Below are positions 1 through 5,902 of a stretch of DNA of 5,902 nt, one piece after another; the first letter of the stretch is position 1, and the number at the start of each line of letters is the position of its first letter. The notes below the pieces were generated by a model. The model did not search any database and was not told the origin of the DNA. It worked only from the letters and a program-made list of their open reading frames with translations. The translations under genes were made by a program, and so were the position numbers. The stretch spans positions 1 to 5,902 of the forward strand of contig CAMNIH010000107.1 of NCBI GenBank assembly GCA_946540365.1, read 5' to 3'. The stretch is from an uncultured Bacteroidales bacterium. GTDB taxonomy: Bacteria; Bacteroidota; Bacteroidia; Bacteroidales; P3.

Positions 1-822
1 ATGCAGCAGCATGTTGAACAGGCGGGCGTTGCTGCCTGTGAAGTAGCGCTTGACGAAGATCGACATGGCGTTGTAGAAGGTGTAGACGTAGTTCATCGAC
101 CCCTTCTTGGTGCTCTCGCCCTTGTAGTGGATGATGCGGGTGGTGGGCAGGTAGTAATTCTTCCATCCGGCCAGCCGGATGCGCCACGAGAAGTCGATGT
201 CTTCGCCATACATGAAGTAGCTCTCGTCGAGGCCACCGATCTGGTTGTACACCGCGCGGCGGAACAGGAGGAAGGCGCCCGGCATGATCTCGATCTCGTT
301 CACCTCGTTGTCGTCCAGGTGGCCCATGTAGTAGGCGGCGAAGCGCCGCGAGCGCGGGAAGAGCCGGGCGAGGCCGGCGATCTTGTAGAACGACGCCGCC
401 GGCGAGGGGAAGCCGCGTTTGCTTTCGCGCAGGTAGTTGCCTTTGCCGTCGATCATCTTGACGCAGAGGCCGCCACAGTCGGGGTGCTCCTGCATGAAGT
501 TGACGCAGCGCACGAAGGTGTCGCTCTCGACGATTGTGTCGGGGTTGAGCAGCAGGAGGCCCTCGCCCGCGCAGCGGGCGAGGGCCTGGTTGTTGGCGCG
601 TGCGAATCCTATGTTGTCGTGGTTCTCGATGACGTGGACCTGCGGAAAGTCATGCCGCACCATCGCCACCGAGTCGTCGACCGAGTCATTGTCCACCACC
701 CACACGTCCAGTTCCAGCTCGCTGCCGTCGGCCAGGCGACGGTCTGAGTTGTAGACCGATGCAAGGCACTGCTTGAGGAAGTACTTGACGTTGTAGTTGA
801 CTATGACAATGCTTAGAAGCAT
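1..822 (-). CDS. Family 2 glycosyltransferase, rhamnosyltransferase-like (3' end cut by window edge)
   Basis: The first 274 residues are present without a stop codon, and the C-terminus lies beyond the left edge. Seen: the N-terminal GT-A nucleotide-sugar fold begins [21 protein letters not shown] is at about residues 42-51 and NIGFARANN at 70-78. The acidic LLLNPDT motif at 90-96 takes the place of the metal-binding DxD. A second conserved block follows at about 180-215: PGAFLLFRR, then [19 protein letters not shown], with the ED pair typical of the catalytic-base region. There is no signal peptide, so it should act on the cytoplasmic face of the membrane. By family, such enzymes move a sugar from a nucleotide donor to a lipid-linked or polysaccharide acceptor in LPS, capsule or O-antigen synthesis; donor and acceptor cannot be read here. 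The ATG lies 12 nt after the topA stop, with no Shine-Dalgarno, which suggests co-transcription with topA. The family is sure; the rhamnosyl specificity is only a resemblance. Confidence 0.9.
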   Translation of the reverse strand, partial: MLLSIVIVNYNVKYFLKQCLASVYNSDRRLADGSELELDVWVVDNDSVDDSVAMVRHDFPQVHVIENHDNIGFARANNQALARCAGEGLLLLNPDTIVESDTFVRCVNFMQEHPDCGGLCVKMIDGKGNYLRESKRGFPSPAASFYKIAGLARLFPRSRRFAAYYMGHLDDNEVNEIEIMPGAFLLFRRAVYNQIGGLDESYFMYGEDIDFSWRIRLAGWKNYYLPTTRIIHYKGESTKKGSMNYVYTFYNAMSIFVKRYFTGSNARLFNMLLH

Positions 823-834
823 AGGGGACAGACA

Positions 835-3171
835 CTATTTCTTCTTCTTCTTTTTTTCGGCCTTCTCGATGATGGCCAGGGCCTGGTCCACGCTGAGCGT
901 CAGCGGGTCGGTGCCCTTGGTCAGGCGGAAGTTCTCGCCGCGGTAGGTCAGGTAGGGGCCGAAGCGGCCGATGTTGCTCACCAGGGCCTCGCCCTCGACC
1001 ACTCCGATCTGGTGCGGGTAGACCTTTTTCAGCTCCTCTTTCTGCAGTTCGGCTTCGCGCTTGACCTTGATGATCTCGATGGCGCGCTCCAGGCTCACCT
1101 CGTAGGGGTCGTCGTTCTTGCCCAGCGAGTAGAACTTGTTGTTGTGGCGCACGTAGGGGCCGAACTTGCCGATGCTCACTATGACATCCTTGTCCTCGAA
1201 GGTGCCCAGGGTGCGCGGCAGGTTGAACAGGCTCAGGGCCTCCTCGAGGGTGATGGTCTCGATGCTCTGGCCTTTCTTCATGCTTGCAAACTGGGGCTTC
1301 TCGTCGGTGTTGGTCTCGCCGATCTGCACCAGCGTGCCGTAGCGGCCGATCTTGGCGTAGACGTTCTTGCCCGTGGCGGGATCCTGGCCCAGCAGGCGGC
1401 TGCCCGTCGTGCGCTGGCTGGTCTGCTGCGTCTGGCGTATGTTCTTGTGGAACGGCTGGTAGAAGTTGTCGATCACCTTGCGCCACTCTTTGTTGCCGGC
1501 GGCGATCTCGTCGAAGTCCTTCTCCACCGTGGCCGTGAAGTTGTAGTCCATGATGTTGGCGAAGTGCTCCATCAGGAAGTTGTTGACCACGCATCCGATG
1601 TCGGTCGGGAAGAGCTTGCCCTTCTCGGCGTAGCCTTTCTCCACGACCTGGGTGCTCTTCACGTGGCCGTCCTTGAGGGTCAACACGGTGCAGCGGCGTT
1701 CGGGCGCCTCGCGGTCCTCTTTGATGATGTATTCGCGTTTGAGAATGGTGCTGATGGTGGGGGCGTAGGTCGACGGGCGGCCGATGCCCAGGTCTTCGAG
1801 CTTTTTCACGAGGCTGGCCTCGGTGTAGCGCGGCGGATGCTGGGTGTAGTGCTCGGTGGCGTCGCAGCTCTCCATCGTCAGGCGTGTGCCCTCGGGCAGC
1901 TGCGGCAGCAGCATGCTGCCGGTCTCGTTCTTCTCGTCGTCGTCGGTGCTTTCCATGTACACCTTCAGGAAGCCGTCGAACTTCACCTGCTCGCCCATGC
2001 ACTGGAACTTCACCTGGTCGCTGACACCCTTGCCCTCGATGCCGATTTCGATCTCCGTCTTCTCCAGCTCGGCGTCGGCCATCTGGCTGGCGATGGTGCG
2101 CTTCCAGATGAGCTCGTACAGTCTGCGCTGGGCGCTCTCGATATTGAGCGTCTGGGCCGAGAGGTCGGTCGGGCGGATAGCCTCGTGGGCTTCCTGGGCG
2201 CCCTTGGTCTTGGTCTGGTAGCGGCGGGTCTTCAGGTACTCGGCGCCGTACTGTGCCGTGATCTCCTGTTTGGCCATCCCGAGGGCCAGGTCGCTCAGGT
2301 TCACGCTGTCGGTACGCATGTAGGTGATGTATCCGCTTTCGTACAGCTGCTGTGCCACCTGCATGGTGCGTGCCACGCTGAAGCCCAGCTTGCGGCTGGC
2401 TTCCTGCTGCAGGGTGCTGGTGGTGAATGGCGGTGCCGGCGTGCGGCGGGCGGGTTTGGTCTCGATGCAGCTGATCTTGAAGTTGGCTCCCACTAAGCTC
2501 TGCAGCAGCTGCTCGGCCTCTTCGGCGGTGGAGTAGTGGCGGTTCAGCTCGGCCCGCAGCACCTTGTTCGAATCGATGGGGTGGAACAGGGCCGTCACGC
2601 GGAAATAGGGTTTGCTCTTGAATTCTTTGATTTCCTCCTCGCGCTCCACGATGAGTCGCACGGCCACGCTCTGCACGCGGCCGGCGCTGAGGGCGGGTTT
2701 GATCTTGCTCCACAGGATGGGGCTGATCTCGTAGCCCACCAGGCGGTCCAGCACGCGGCGGGCCTGCTGGGCGTCCACCAGGTTCATGTCGATCTTGCGC
2801 GGGTTCTCGATGGCGTGCAGGATGGCCGTCTTGGTGATCTCGTTGAAGACGATGCGCTGGGTGGTGTCGGGGTTCAGCTTCAGAGTCTCTTGCAGGTGCC
2901 ATGCGATGGCCTCTCCCTCGCGGTCCTCATCGGATGCCAGCCACACGCGGTCGGCGCTCTTCACAGCCTTCTGCAGCTCGCTGACCAGCTGCTTCTTGTC
3001 GTCGCTGATCTGGTACTGTGGCTCGTAGTTGCCCTCCACGTCGATGCTCATCTCCTTCTTCGCCAGGTCGCGGATGTGGCCGTAGCTCGACTTGACGGTG
3101 TAGTCCTTCCCAAGGAATTTTTCGATGGTCTTCGCCTTCGCAGGCGACTCAACAATGACTAAATTTTTCAT
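835..3171 (-). CDS. topA: DNA topoisomerase I (type IA)
   Basis: A complete 778-residue type IA topoisomerase, which relaxes negative supercoils by cutting one strand through a 5'-phosphotyrosine link. The N-terminal Toprim domain starts MKNLVIVESPAKAKTIEK; Glu8 and the D81-E-D83-R-E85 motif bind Mg2+. SAGRVQSVAVRLI lies at 162-174. The catalytic tyrosine is Tyr284 in ITYMRTDS, with Arg286 beside it, and HEAIRPT follows at 329-335. GIGRPSTYAPTI is at 462-473. The C-terminus has no cysteine-pair zinc fingers (only five scattered Cys in the protein). Instead it has three glycine/aromatic repeats of the topoisomerase C-terminal type: GRYGTLVQIG near 609, GKFGPYVRHNNKFYSL near 668 and GRFGPYLTYRGENFRL near 735. 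A hexalysine tail ends the protein, probably for nonspecific DNA contact. The chosen ATG gives the canonical N-terminus. It is divergent from the protease gene and probably leads an operon with the glycosyltransferase. Confidence 0.98.
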   Translation of the reverse strand: MKNLVIVESPAKAKTIEKFLGKDYTVKSSYGHIRDLAKKEMSIDVEGNYEPQYQISDDKKQLVSELQKAVKSADRVWLASDEDREGEAIAWHLQETLKLNPDTTQRIVFNEITKTAILHAIENPRKIDMNLVDAQQARRVLDRLVGYEISPILWSKIKPALSAGRVQSVAVRLIVEREEEIKEFKSKPYFRVTALFHPIDSNKVLRAELNRHYSTAEEAEQLLQSLVGANFKISCIETKPARRTPAPPFTTSTLQQEASRKLGFSVARTMQVAQQLYESGYITYMRTDSVNLSDLALGMAKQEITAQYGAEYLKTRRYQTKTKGAQEAHEAIRPTDLSAQTLNIESAQRRLYELIWKRTIASQMADAELEKTEIEIGIEGKGVSDQVKFQCMGEQVKFDGFLKVYMESTDDDEKNETGSMLLPQLPEGTRLTMESCDATEHYTQHPPRYTEASLVKKLEDLGIGRPSTYAPTISTILKREYIIKEDREAPERRCTVLTLKDGHVKSTQVVEKGYAEKGKLFPTDIGCVVNNFLMEHFANIMDYNFTATVEKDFDEIAAGNKEWRKVIDNFYQPFHKNIRQTQQTSQRTTGSRLLGQDPATGKNVYAKIGRYGTLVQIGETNTDEKPQFASMKKGQSIETITLEEALSLFNLPRTLGTFEDKDVIVSIGKFGPYVRHNNKFYSLGKNDDPYEVSLERAIEIIKVKREAELQKEELKKVYPHQIGVVEGEALVSNIGRFGPYLTYRGENFRLTKGTDPLTLSVDQALAIIEKAEKKKKKK
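850..856 (-). other. A AAA AAG heptamer in the topA lysine tail (possible -1 slippery site)
   Basis: Read on the minus strand, the last topA codons are GAA AAA AAG AAG AAG AAG AAA TAG. The heptamer A AAA AAG lies in the X XXY YYZ phase used by the known dnaX -1 frameshift site. A -1 slip would avoid the TAG at 835-837 and continue for 54 residues to a TGA at 686-688, overlapping the start of the glycosyltransferase. No clear stimulatory Shine-Dalgarno or stable downstream hairpin was recognised, so function is speculative. Confidence 0.3.
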
Positions 3172-3202
3172 TATATTATGACTTTATATTTCCTTTTTTC
3201 GC

Positions 3203-3210
3203 CGATAGTA
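3203..3210 (-). promoter_or_regulatory. Possible topA -7 promoter element
   Basis: On the minus strand the sequence TACTATCG, set in ACGTTACTATCGGCG, resembles a degenerate Bacteroidota -7 box (TAnnTTTG) about 32 nt upstream of the topA start. Two of the six fixed positions differ, and no -33 TTTG was found at the expected distance. An A-rich leader with AAAAAAGGAAAT follows. This is the best candidate in the region but remains weak. Confidence 0.25.
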
Positions 3211-3342
3211 ACGTATATATATTTTATTTATTGTACATTTTTTGTGAAAAATATTTCCATTTTCTGATAATGGTCTCGTATTCAGCGATAATGCAAAACC
3301 ATCCTTCTTCCTGCGCCCGGAGGCCAACGCCCCCATGACGCA

Positions 3343-3462
3343 GGGTTGACTCTACCTTTTCTTCAGTCGTTCTTCAGTCGTTCTTCAGTCGTTCTTCAGT
3401 GATCACTGAAGAACGACTGAAGAACGACTGAAGAACGACTGAAGAAATGGTAGACTTGACCC
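3343..3462. repeat. Extended imperfect inverted repeat (outer arms of the palindrome)
   Basis: Outside the perfect core the symmetry continues with defects. GGGTTGACTCTACC at 3343-3356 faces GGTAGACTTGACCC at 3449-3462. There are mismatches at 3357/3448 and 3350/3455, and G-T contacts at 3348/3457 and 3347/3458. Weaker pairing of C-rich 3330-3334 with G-rich 3471-3475 could lengthen it further. The diverged outer arms indicate an old inverted repeat with a homogenised or newly expanded centre, and they argue against a simple assembly fold-back. They could be terminal inverted repeats of a small element, but no target-site duplication was recognised. Confidence 0.75.
3358..3447. repeat. Perfect 90-bp spacerless palindrome of 11-bp direct repeats
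   Basis: Base-by-base pairing shows 45 perfectly complementary positions on each side of the centre at 3402/3403. The central 12 bp are CAGTGATCACTG. The left arm has three copies of the 11-mer TTCTTCAGTCG (3359-3369, 3370-3380, 3381-3391) plus a 9-bp partial TTCTTCAGT (3392-3400). The right arm mirrors this with ACTGAAGAA (3405-3413) and three CGACTGAAGAA copies (3414-3446). There is no loop, so DNA could extrude a cruciform and RNA from either strand could form a hairpin of about 43 bp. Its near edge is 186 bp from the topA start and 145 bp from the protease start. It is not a terminator of either neighbour, because both genes are transcribed away from it. Function is unknown. Confidence 0.97.
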
Positions 3463-3468
3463 CTCGTT

Positions 3469-3500
3469 GGGGTGGGTCGGGGAGGGGGTGCGGGCGGGGG
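3469..3500 (+). other. G-tract cluster, potential G-quadruplex
   Basis: Six runs of three or more G (3469-3472, 3474-3476, 3479-3482, 3484-3488, 3492-3494, 3496-3500) are separated by gaps of only 1-3 nt. This satisfies the usual G3+N1-7 four-tract rule several times over. The cluster lies on the coding strand of the protease, 92 bp before its ATG and directly after the palindrome. If transcribed it would be in the protease leader. Folding and role are inferred, not shown. Confidence 0.7.
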
Positions 3501-3592
3501 TCATGTCGCGCGGACATTAAAAAAACTTAACGCCGCAATAAAATGGCACGTTTTTTGTTAGTTCATACAGGTAACCAAAACAATTGAACGAA

Positions 3593-4732
3593 ATGAATAG
3601 AATCATCATCCTTTTTGTTGCTACATTGGCGTTCACCGCGCAATCGTGCCAGGCCCAGCGCCACGACGACACGCCGGCGACAACCGCCTTGTCCACAGTC
3701 TCTTCCAATGCCGCCCCGGCCCGCCTGACGCTGACCGATTTCACCGATGTGGCAGCCTCGACCATCGATGCTGTCGTCCATATCAAGACGGTGATGACCC
3801 AGATGACGCCCCTCTACCAGTCGTTCTTCGGCTTCATCATCCCGCAGGGCGTTCAGCGCCAGGAGTATAACGCCTTCGGTTCGGGTGTGATCGTGACCAC
3901 CGACGGCTACATCGTCACCAACAACCACGTGGTGCAGGATGCCGAGCAGATCACGGTGACGCTCAACGACCGTCGCGAGCTGCCGGCCCGGCTGGTGGGC
4001 AACGACCCTGCCACCGACCTGGCGGTCATCAAGGTCGAGGCCGACAGCCTGGACTACCTGCCCTTCGGCAACAGCGACCTGGTGCGCGTGGGCGAGCCGG
4101 TGCTGGCCATCGGCAACCCGTTCAACCTGACCTCGACGGTCACCTCCGGCATCATCAGCGCCAAGGCGCGCAACATGCACATCATCGACAATCCGCGTTC
4201 GGTGGAGACGCCGTTGGAGTCGTTCATCCAGACAGATGCGGCTGTCAATTCGGGTAATAGTGGAGGTGCCTTGGTCAACTCGCGGGCCGAGCTGATCGGC
4301 ATCGTCACGGCCATCGCCTCGGGCAACGGCAACTATATCGGCTACTCGTTCGCCATCCCCTCGAACATCGCTGTCAAGGTGGCAGGCGACCTGCAGCGCT
4401 ACGGCTATGTGCAGCGGGGCTATCTGGGTGTGCAGGTGACCGAGGTCGACGCCTCGGTGGCCCGTCAGACGGGTGCCCGCGCCATCAAGGGACTCTATGT
4501 GTCCAAGGTGGTGAAGGACTGCGCCTCCGACCGGGCCGGCATCCGCCAGGGCGACATCATCCTCCGTGTGGCCGGCAAGGAGGTGAACACGTTCGCCGAG
4601 ATGACGGAGGAGCTGGGCCTCTTCAGCCCGGGCGACCAGGTGGAGGTCGACTACGAGCGCAACGGCCACACCAACACCGTCAAGGCCACACTGCTCAATT
4701 CGCAGGGCAACACGCAGATCATCAGGAAGTAA
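3593..4732 (+). CDS. HtrA/Deg-family periplasmic serine protease with one PDZ domain
   Basis: A 379-residue exported S1C (trypsin-fold) protease of the envelope quality-control family, which degrades or processes misfolded exported proteins. A hydrophobic signal segment spans about residues 4-16, followed by AQSC at 16-19, so it is exported. Cys19 leaves open a lipoprotein anchor, though the lipobox is atypical; signal peptidase I cleavage is the alternative. The triad is His112 (VTNNHVVQ), Asp142 (DPATDLAVI) and Ser223 (NSGNSGGALVN). A single PDZ domain covers about 276-367, opening with RGYLGVQV. Typical DegP/DegQ proteins have two PDZ domains, so this is DegS-like in architecture, but a regulatory-protease role is not shown. 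The ATG at 3593 is preferred over the in-frame TTG at 3584 because it puts basic Arg3 just before the hydrophobic core; neither has a Shine-Dalgarno. The gene looks monocistronic, with a terminator 40 nt after its stop. Confidence 0.95.
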   Translation: MNRIIILFVATLAFTAQSCQAQRHDDTPATTALSTVSSNAAPARLTLTDFTDVAASTIDAVVHIKTVMTQMTPLYQSFFGFIIPQGVQRQEYNAFGSGVIVTTDGYIVTNNHVVQDAEQITVTLNDRRELPARLVGNDPATDLAVIKVEADSLDYLPFGNSDLVRVGEPVLAIGNPFNLTSTVTSGIISAKARNMHIIDNPRSVETPLESFIQTDAAVNSGNSGGALVNSRAELIGIVTAIASGNGNYIGYSFAIPSNIAVKVAGDLQRYGYVQRGYLGVQVTEVDASVARQTGARAIKGLYVSKVVKDCASDRAGIRQGDIILRVAGKEVNTFAEMTEELGLFSPGDQVEVDYERNGHTNTVKATLLNSQGNTQIIRK

Positions 4733-4771
4733 GTCCCCGGGGAAATAGGTCTCTTTTTTTAATAATGAAAT

Positions 4772-4800
4772 AAAAGTCCGATATATGTCGGACTTTTTTT
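4772..4800 (+). terminator. Rho-independent terminator of the protease gene
   Basis: The stem AAAAGTCCGA (4772-4781) pairs perfectly with TCGGACTTTT (4788-4797) around a TATATG loop. The 3' arm runs into a T-tract to 4800. It begins 40 nt after the protease stop. The A-rich 5' side gives it some capacity on the minus strand too, but no leftward gene ends here. Confidence 0.92.
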
Positions 4801-4801
4801 G

Positions 4802-4809
4802 TATTTTTG
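4802..4809 (+). promoter_or_regulatory. sufB promoter, Bacteroidota -7 element
   Basis: TATTTTTG matches the Bacteroidota consensus TAnnTTTG exactly. It lies 25 nt before the sufB ATG, so transcription should start a few bases downstream and leave a leader of roughly 20 nt. No TTTG -33 box is seen about 19-21 bp upstream; that space is the terminator hairpin of the preceding gene. Such promoters often rely mainly on the -7 box. Confidence 0.75.
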
Positions 4810-4834
4810 CAGGTCGAAACAATTGATATATTAC

Positions 4835-5902
4835 ATGATGGAGAATTCGGAAAAAGATATTATCCAAGAGGTTACAAACGAAGAGTATAAATGGGGGTTC
4901 ACCACCGACATCGCCACCGAGACCATCCGCAAGGGCTTGGACGAGGATGTGGTGCGCCTCATCTCGCAGAAAAAGGGCGAGCCGGAGTGGCTGCTGGAGT
5001 TCCGCCTGGAGGCTTTCCGCCGCTGGCAGAAGATGAAGGAGCCGGACTGGGCGCATCTGGAATACGAGACGCCCAACTATCAGGACATCATCTACTTCGC
5101 CGCCCCGAAGCAGGAGAAGAAGAAGAGCATGGACGAAGTGGATCCGGAGCTGCTGGCCACCTTCGACAAGCTGGGCATCCCGCTGCGCGAACGCGAGGCG
5201 CTGGCGGGCGTGGAGAGCGCGGCCGGCGTGGCCTACGACGCCATCATGGACTCCGTCTCCGTCAAGACCACCAGCCAGAAAGCGTTGGAGGAGAAGGGCA
5301 TCATCTTCATGCCCATCAGCGAGGCGGTACAGAAGCACCCCGACCTGGTGCGCAAGTACCTCGGCAGCGTGGTGCCTTCGACCGACAACTTCTTCGCCGC
5401 CCTCAACAGCGCCGTCTTCAGCGACGGCTCCTTCTGCTACATCCCCAAGGGGGTGCGCTGCCCGATGGAGCTGAGCAGCTATTTCCGCATCAACGCCAAG
5501 GGCACCGGCCAGTTCGAGCGCACGCTGATCGTGGCCGACGAGGGGGCCTACGTCTCCTACATGGAGGGCTGTACGGCTCCGCAACGCGATGAGAACCAGC
5601 TGCATGCCGCCATCGTGGAGATCGTCGTCATGAAAGACGCCGAGGTGAAGTACAGCACCGTGCAGAACTGGTACCCCGGCGACAAGAACGGCAAGGGCGG
5701 CATCTACAACTTCGTCACCAAGCGCGGCATCTGCAAAGGCTCGCACTCGAAGCTCAGTTGGACGCAGGTGGAGACCGGCAGCGCCGTGACGTGGAAGTAC
5801 CCCTCCTGCATCCTGCAGGGCGACGACAGCACTGCGGAGTTCTACAGCGTGGCCGTCACCAACAACTACCAGCAGGCCGACACGGGCACCAAGATGATAC
5901 AC
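4835..5902 (+). CDS. sufB: Fe-S cluster assembly scaffold protein SufB (3' end cut by window edge)
   Basis: The first 356 residues are present, about three quarters of a protein that is usually near 480. SufB forms the cytoplasmic SufBCD complex with the ATPase SufC and SufD, and takes sulfur from SufS/SufE-type partners to build Fe-S clusters. Seen: the conserved N-terminal block YKWGFTTD at 18-25; [12 protein letters not shown], then [12 protein letters not shown] at 46-57; [11 protein letters not shown] at 200-210; [19 protein letters not shown] around Cys246; and [14 protein letters not shown] at the edge. By alignment from memory, Cys246 corresponds to Escherichia coli Cys254. The C-terminal acceptor cysteine and the His/Glu pair of the E. 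coli protein would fall outside the window. Two adjacent in-frame ATGs (4835 and 4838) are possible starts; no Shine-Dalgarno separates them, and the first is used. By analogy with other suf operons, sufC and sufD are expected next. Confidence 0.97.
   Translation, partial: MMENSEKDIIQEVTNEEYKWGFTTDIATETIRKGLDEDVVRLISQKKGEPEWLLEFRLEAFRRWQKMKEPDWAHLEYETPNYQDIIYFAAPKQEKKKSMDEVDPELLATFDKLGIPLREREALAGVESAAGVAYDAIMDSVSVKTTSQKALEEKGIIFMPISEAVQKHPDLVRKYLGSVVPSTDNFFAALNSAVFSDGSFCYIPKGVRCPMELSSYFRINAKGTGQFERTLIVADEGAYVSYMEGCTAPQRDENQLHAAIVEIVVMKDAEVKYSTVQNWYPGDKNGKGGIYNFVTKRGICKGSHSKLSWTQVETGSAVTWKYPSCILQGDDSTAEFYSVAVTNNYQQADTGTKMIH

Larger units (their letters stand above)
3172..3592. other. Divergent intergenic region between topA and the protease
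   Basis: 421 bp with no credible gene on either strand. It has four parts. An AT-rich segment (3172-3300) should hold the topA promoter. A GC-rich stretch (3311-3350) follows. Next is the palindromic repeat block with its G-rich tail (3343-3500). Last is a second AT-rich segment (3517-3592) that should hold the protease promoter and leader. No exact TAnnTTTG element was found in either AT-rich segment. A 17-nt imperfect palindrome, CCATTTTCTGATAATGG, lies at 3257-3273 and could be a regulator site, but this is weak. Confidence 0.8.

Noticed and set aside
1..747. Plus-strand open frame opposite the glycosyltransferase, and a similar shadow at 4891-5592 in sufB
   Set aside because: The other reading gives an intact family protein with conserved motifs; these translations show none.
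1012..2496. Open frame of 494 codons antisense to topA, with others at 2536-3162 and 1284-1538 on the plus strand
   Set aside because: They lie wholly inside a clear topA reading frame. Their translations are Leu/Val/Ala/His- or Arg/Ser-rich with no domain motifs, as expected for the complement of GC-rich codons.
686..2902. Open frame of 738 codons in the -1 frame of topA
   Set aside because: Low-complexity Arg/Pro/His/Gly product without motifs, overlapping an intact topA. Only its 3' tail is of interest, as a possible frameshift extension.
3358..3447. CRISPR array or rho-independent terminator
   Set aside because: The 11-bp units are contiguous with no unique spacers. Both flanking genes are transcribed away from the hairpin, so it terminates neither.
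3584..3592. TTG start for the protease, three codons upstream of the ATG
   Set aside because: It adds MNE before an already good signal peptide start, and no ribosome binding site favours it.
4734..4760. TCCCCGGGGA palindrome followed by a T-tract right after the protease stop, as a first terminator
   Set aside because: The palindrome has no loop, so its hairpin would be very short, and the T-tract is more than 10 nt away. The hairpin at 4772-4800 is much better.
3563..5902. Open frame of 779 codons antisense to the protease and sufB
   Set aside because: It crosses two well-supported genes and the terminator between them. The product has shadow composition and no recognisable domain.

Overview
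The window looks like a piece of a GC-rich Bacteroidota (probably Bacteroidales) chromosome. The coding regions are visibly GC-rich and the gene-flanking promoter regions are AT-rich. Shine-Dalgarno motifs are missing or weak before the starts. One exact match to the Bacteroidota -7 promoter element (TAnnTTTG) sits just before sufB. Genus cannot be decided from the sequence alone.

Layout. A leftward block holds topA (835-3171, DNA topoisomerase I), followed after only 12 nt by a family 2 glycosyltransferase (start at 822, runs off the left edge); the two probably form one transcript. A divergent intergenic region of 421 bp (3172-3592) follows. Then come two rightward genes: a secreted single-PDZ HtrA/Deg-family serine protease (3593-4732) with its own rho-independent terminator, and sufB (4835 to the right edge), the Fe-S cluster assembly scaffold subunit, with its own promoter. 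The genes are ordinary housekeeping or envelope functions and do not form one pathway.

The unusual part is the topA/protease intergenic region. It carries a perfect spacerless 90-bp palindrome (45 bp per arm). Each arm consists of three 11-bp direct repeats plus a 9-bp partial copy. Degenerate outer arms extend the symmetry to about 120 bp or more. A run of six G-tracts with G-quadruplex potential follows directly. No gene explains this structure. It could be a small mobile or repeat element, a very long RNA hairpin in a leader, or a supercoiling-sensitive cruciform beside the gene for the enzyme that relaxes negative supercoils. A 12-nt stretch of the repeat recurs inside the neighbouring protease gene. 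Further points are a dnaX-type slippery heptamer in the lysine tail of topA and a sufB promoter that abuts the preceding terminator.

The long open frames antisense to, or frame-shifted within, topA, the protease and sufB are judged to be shadows of GC-rich coding.
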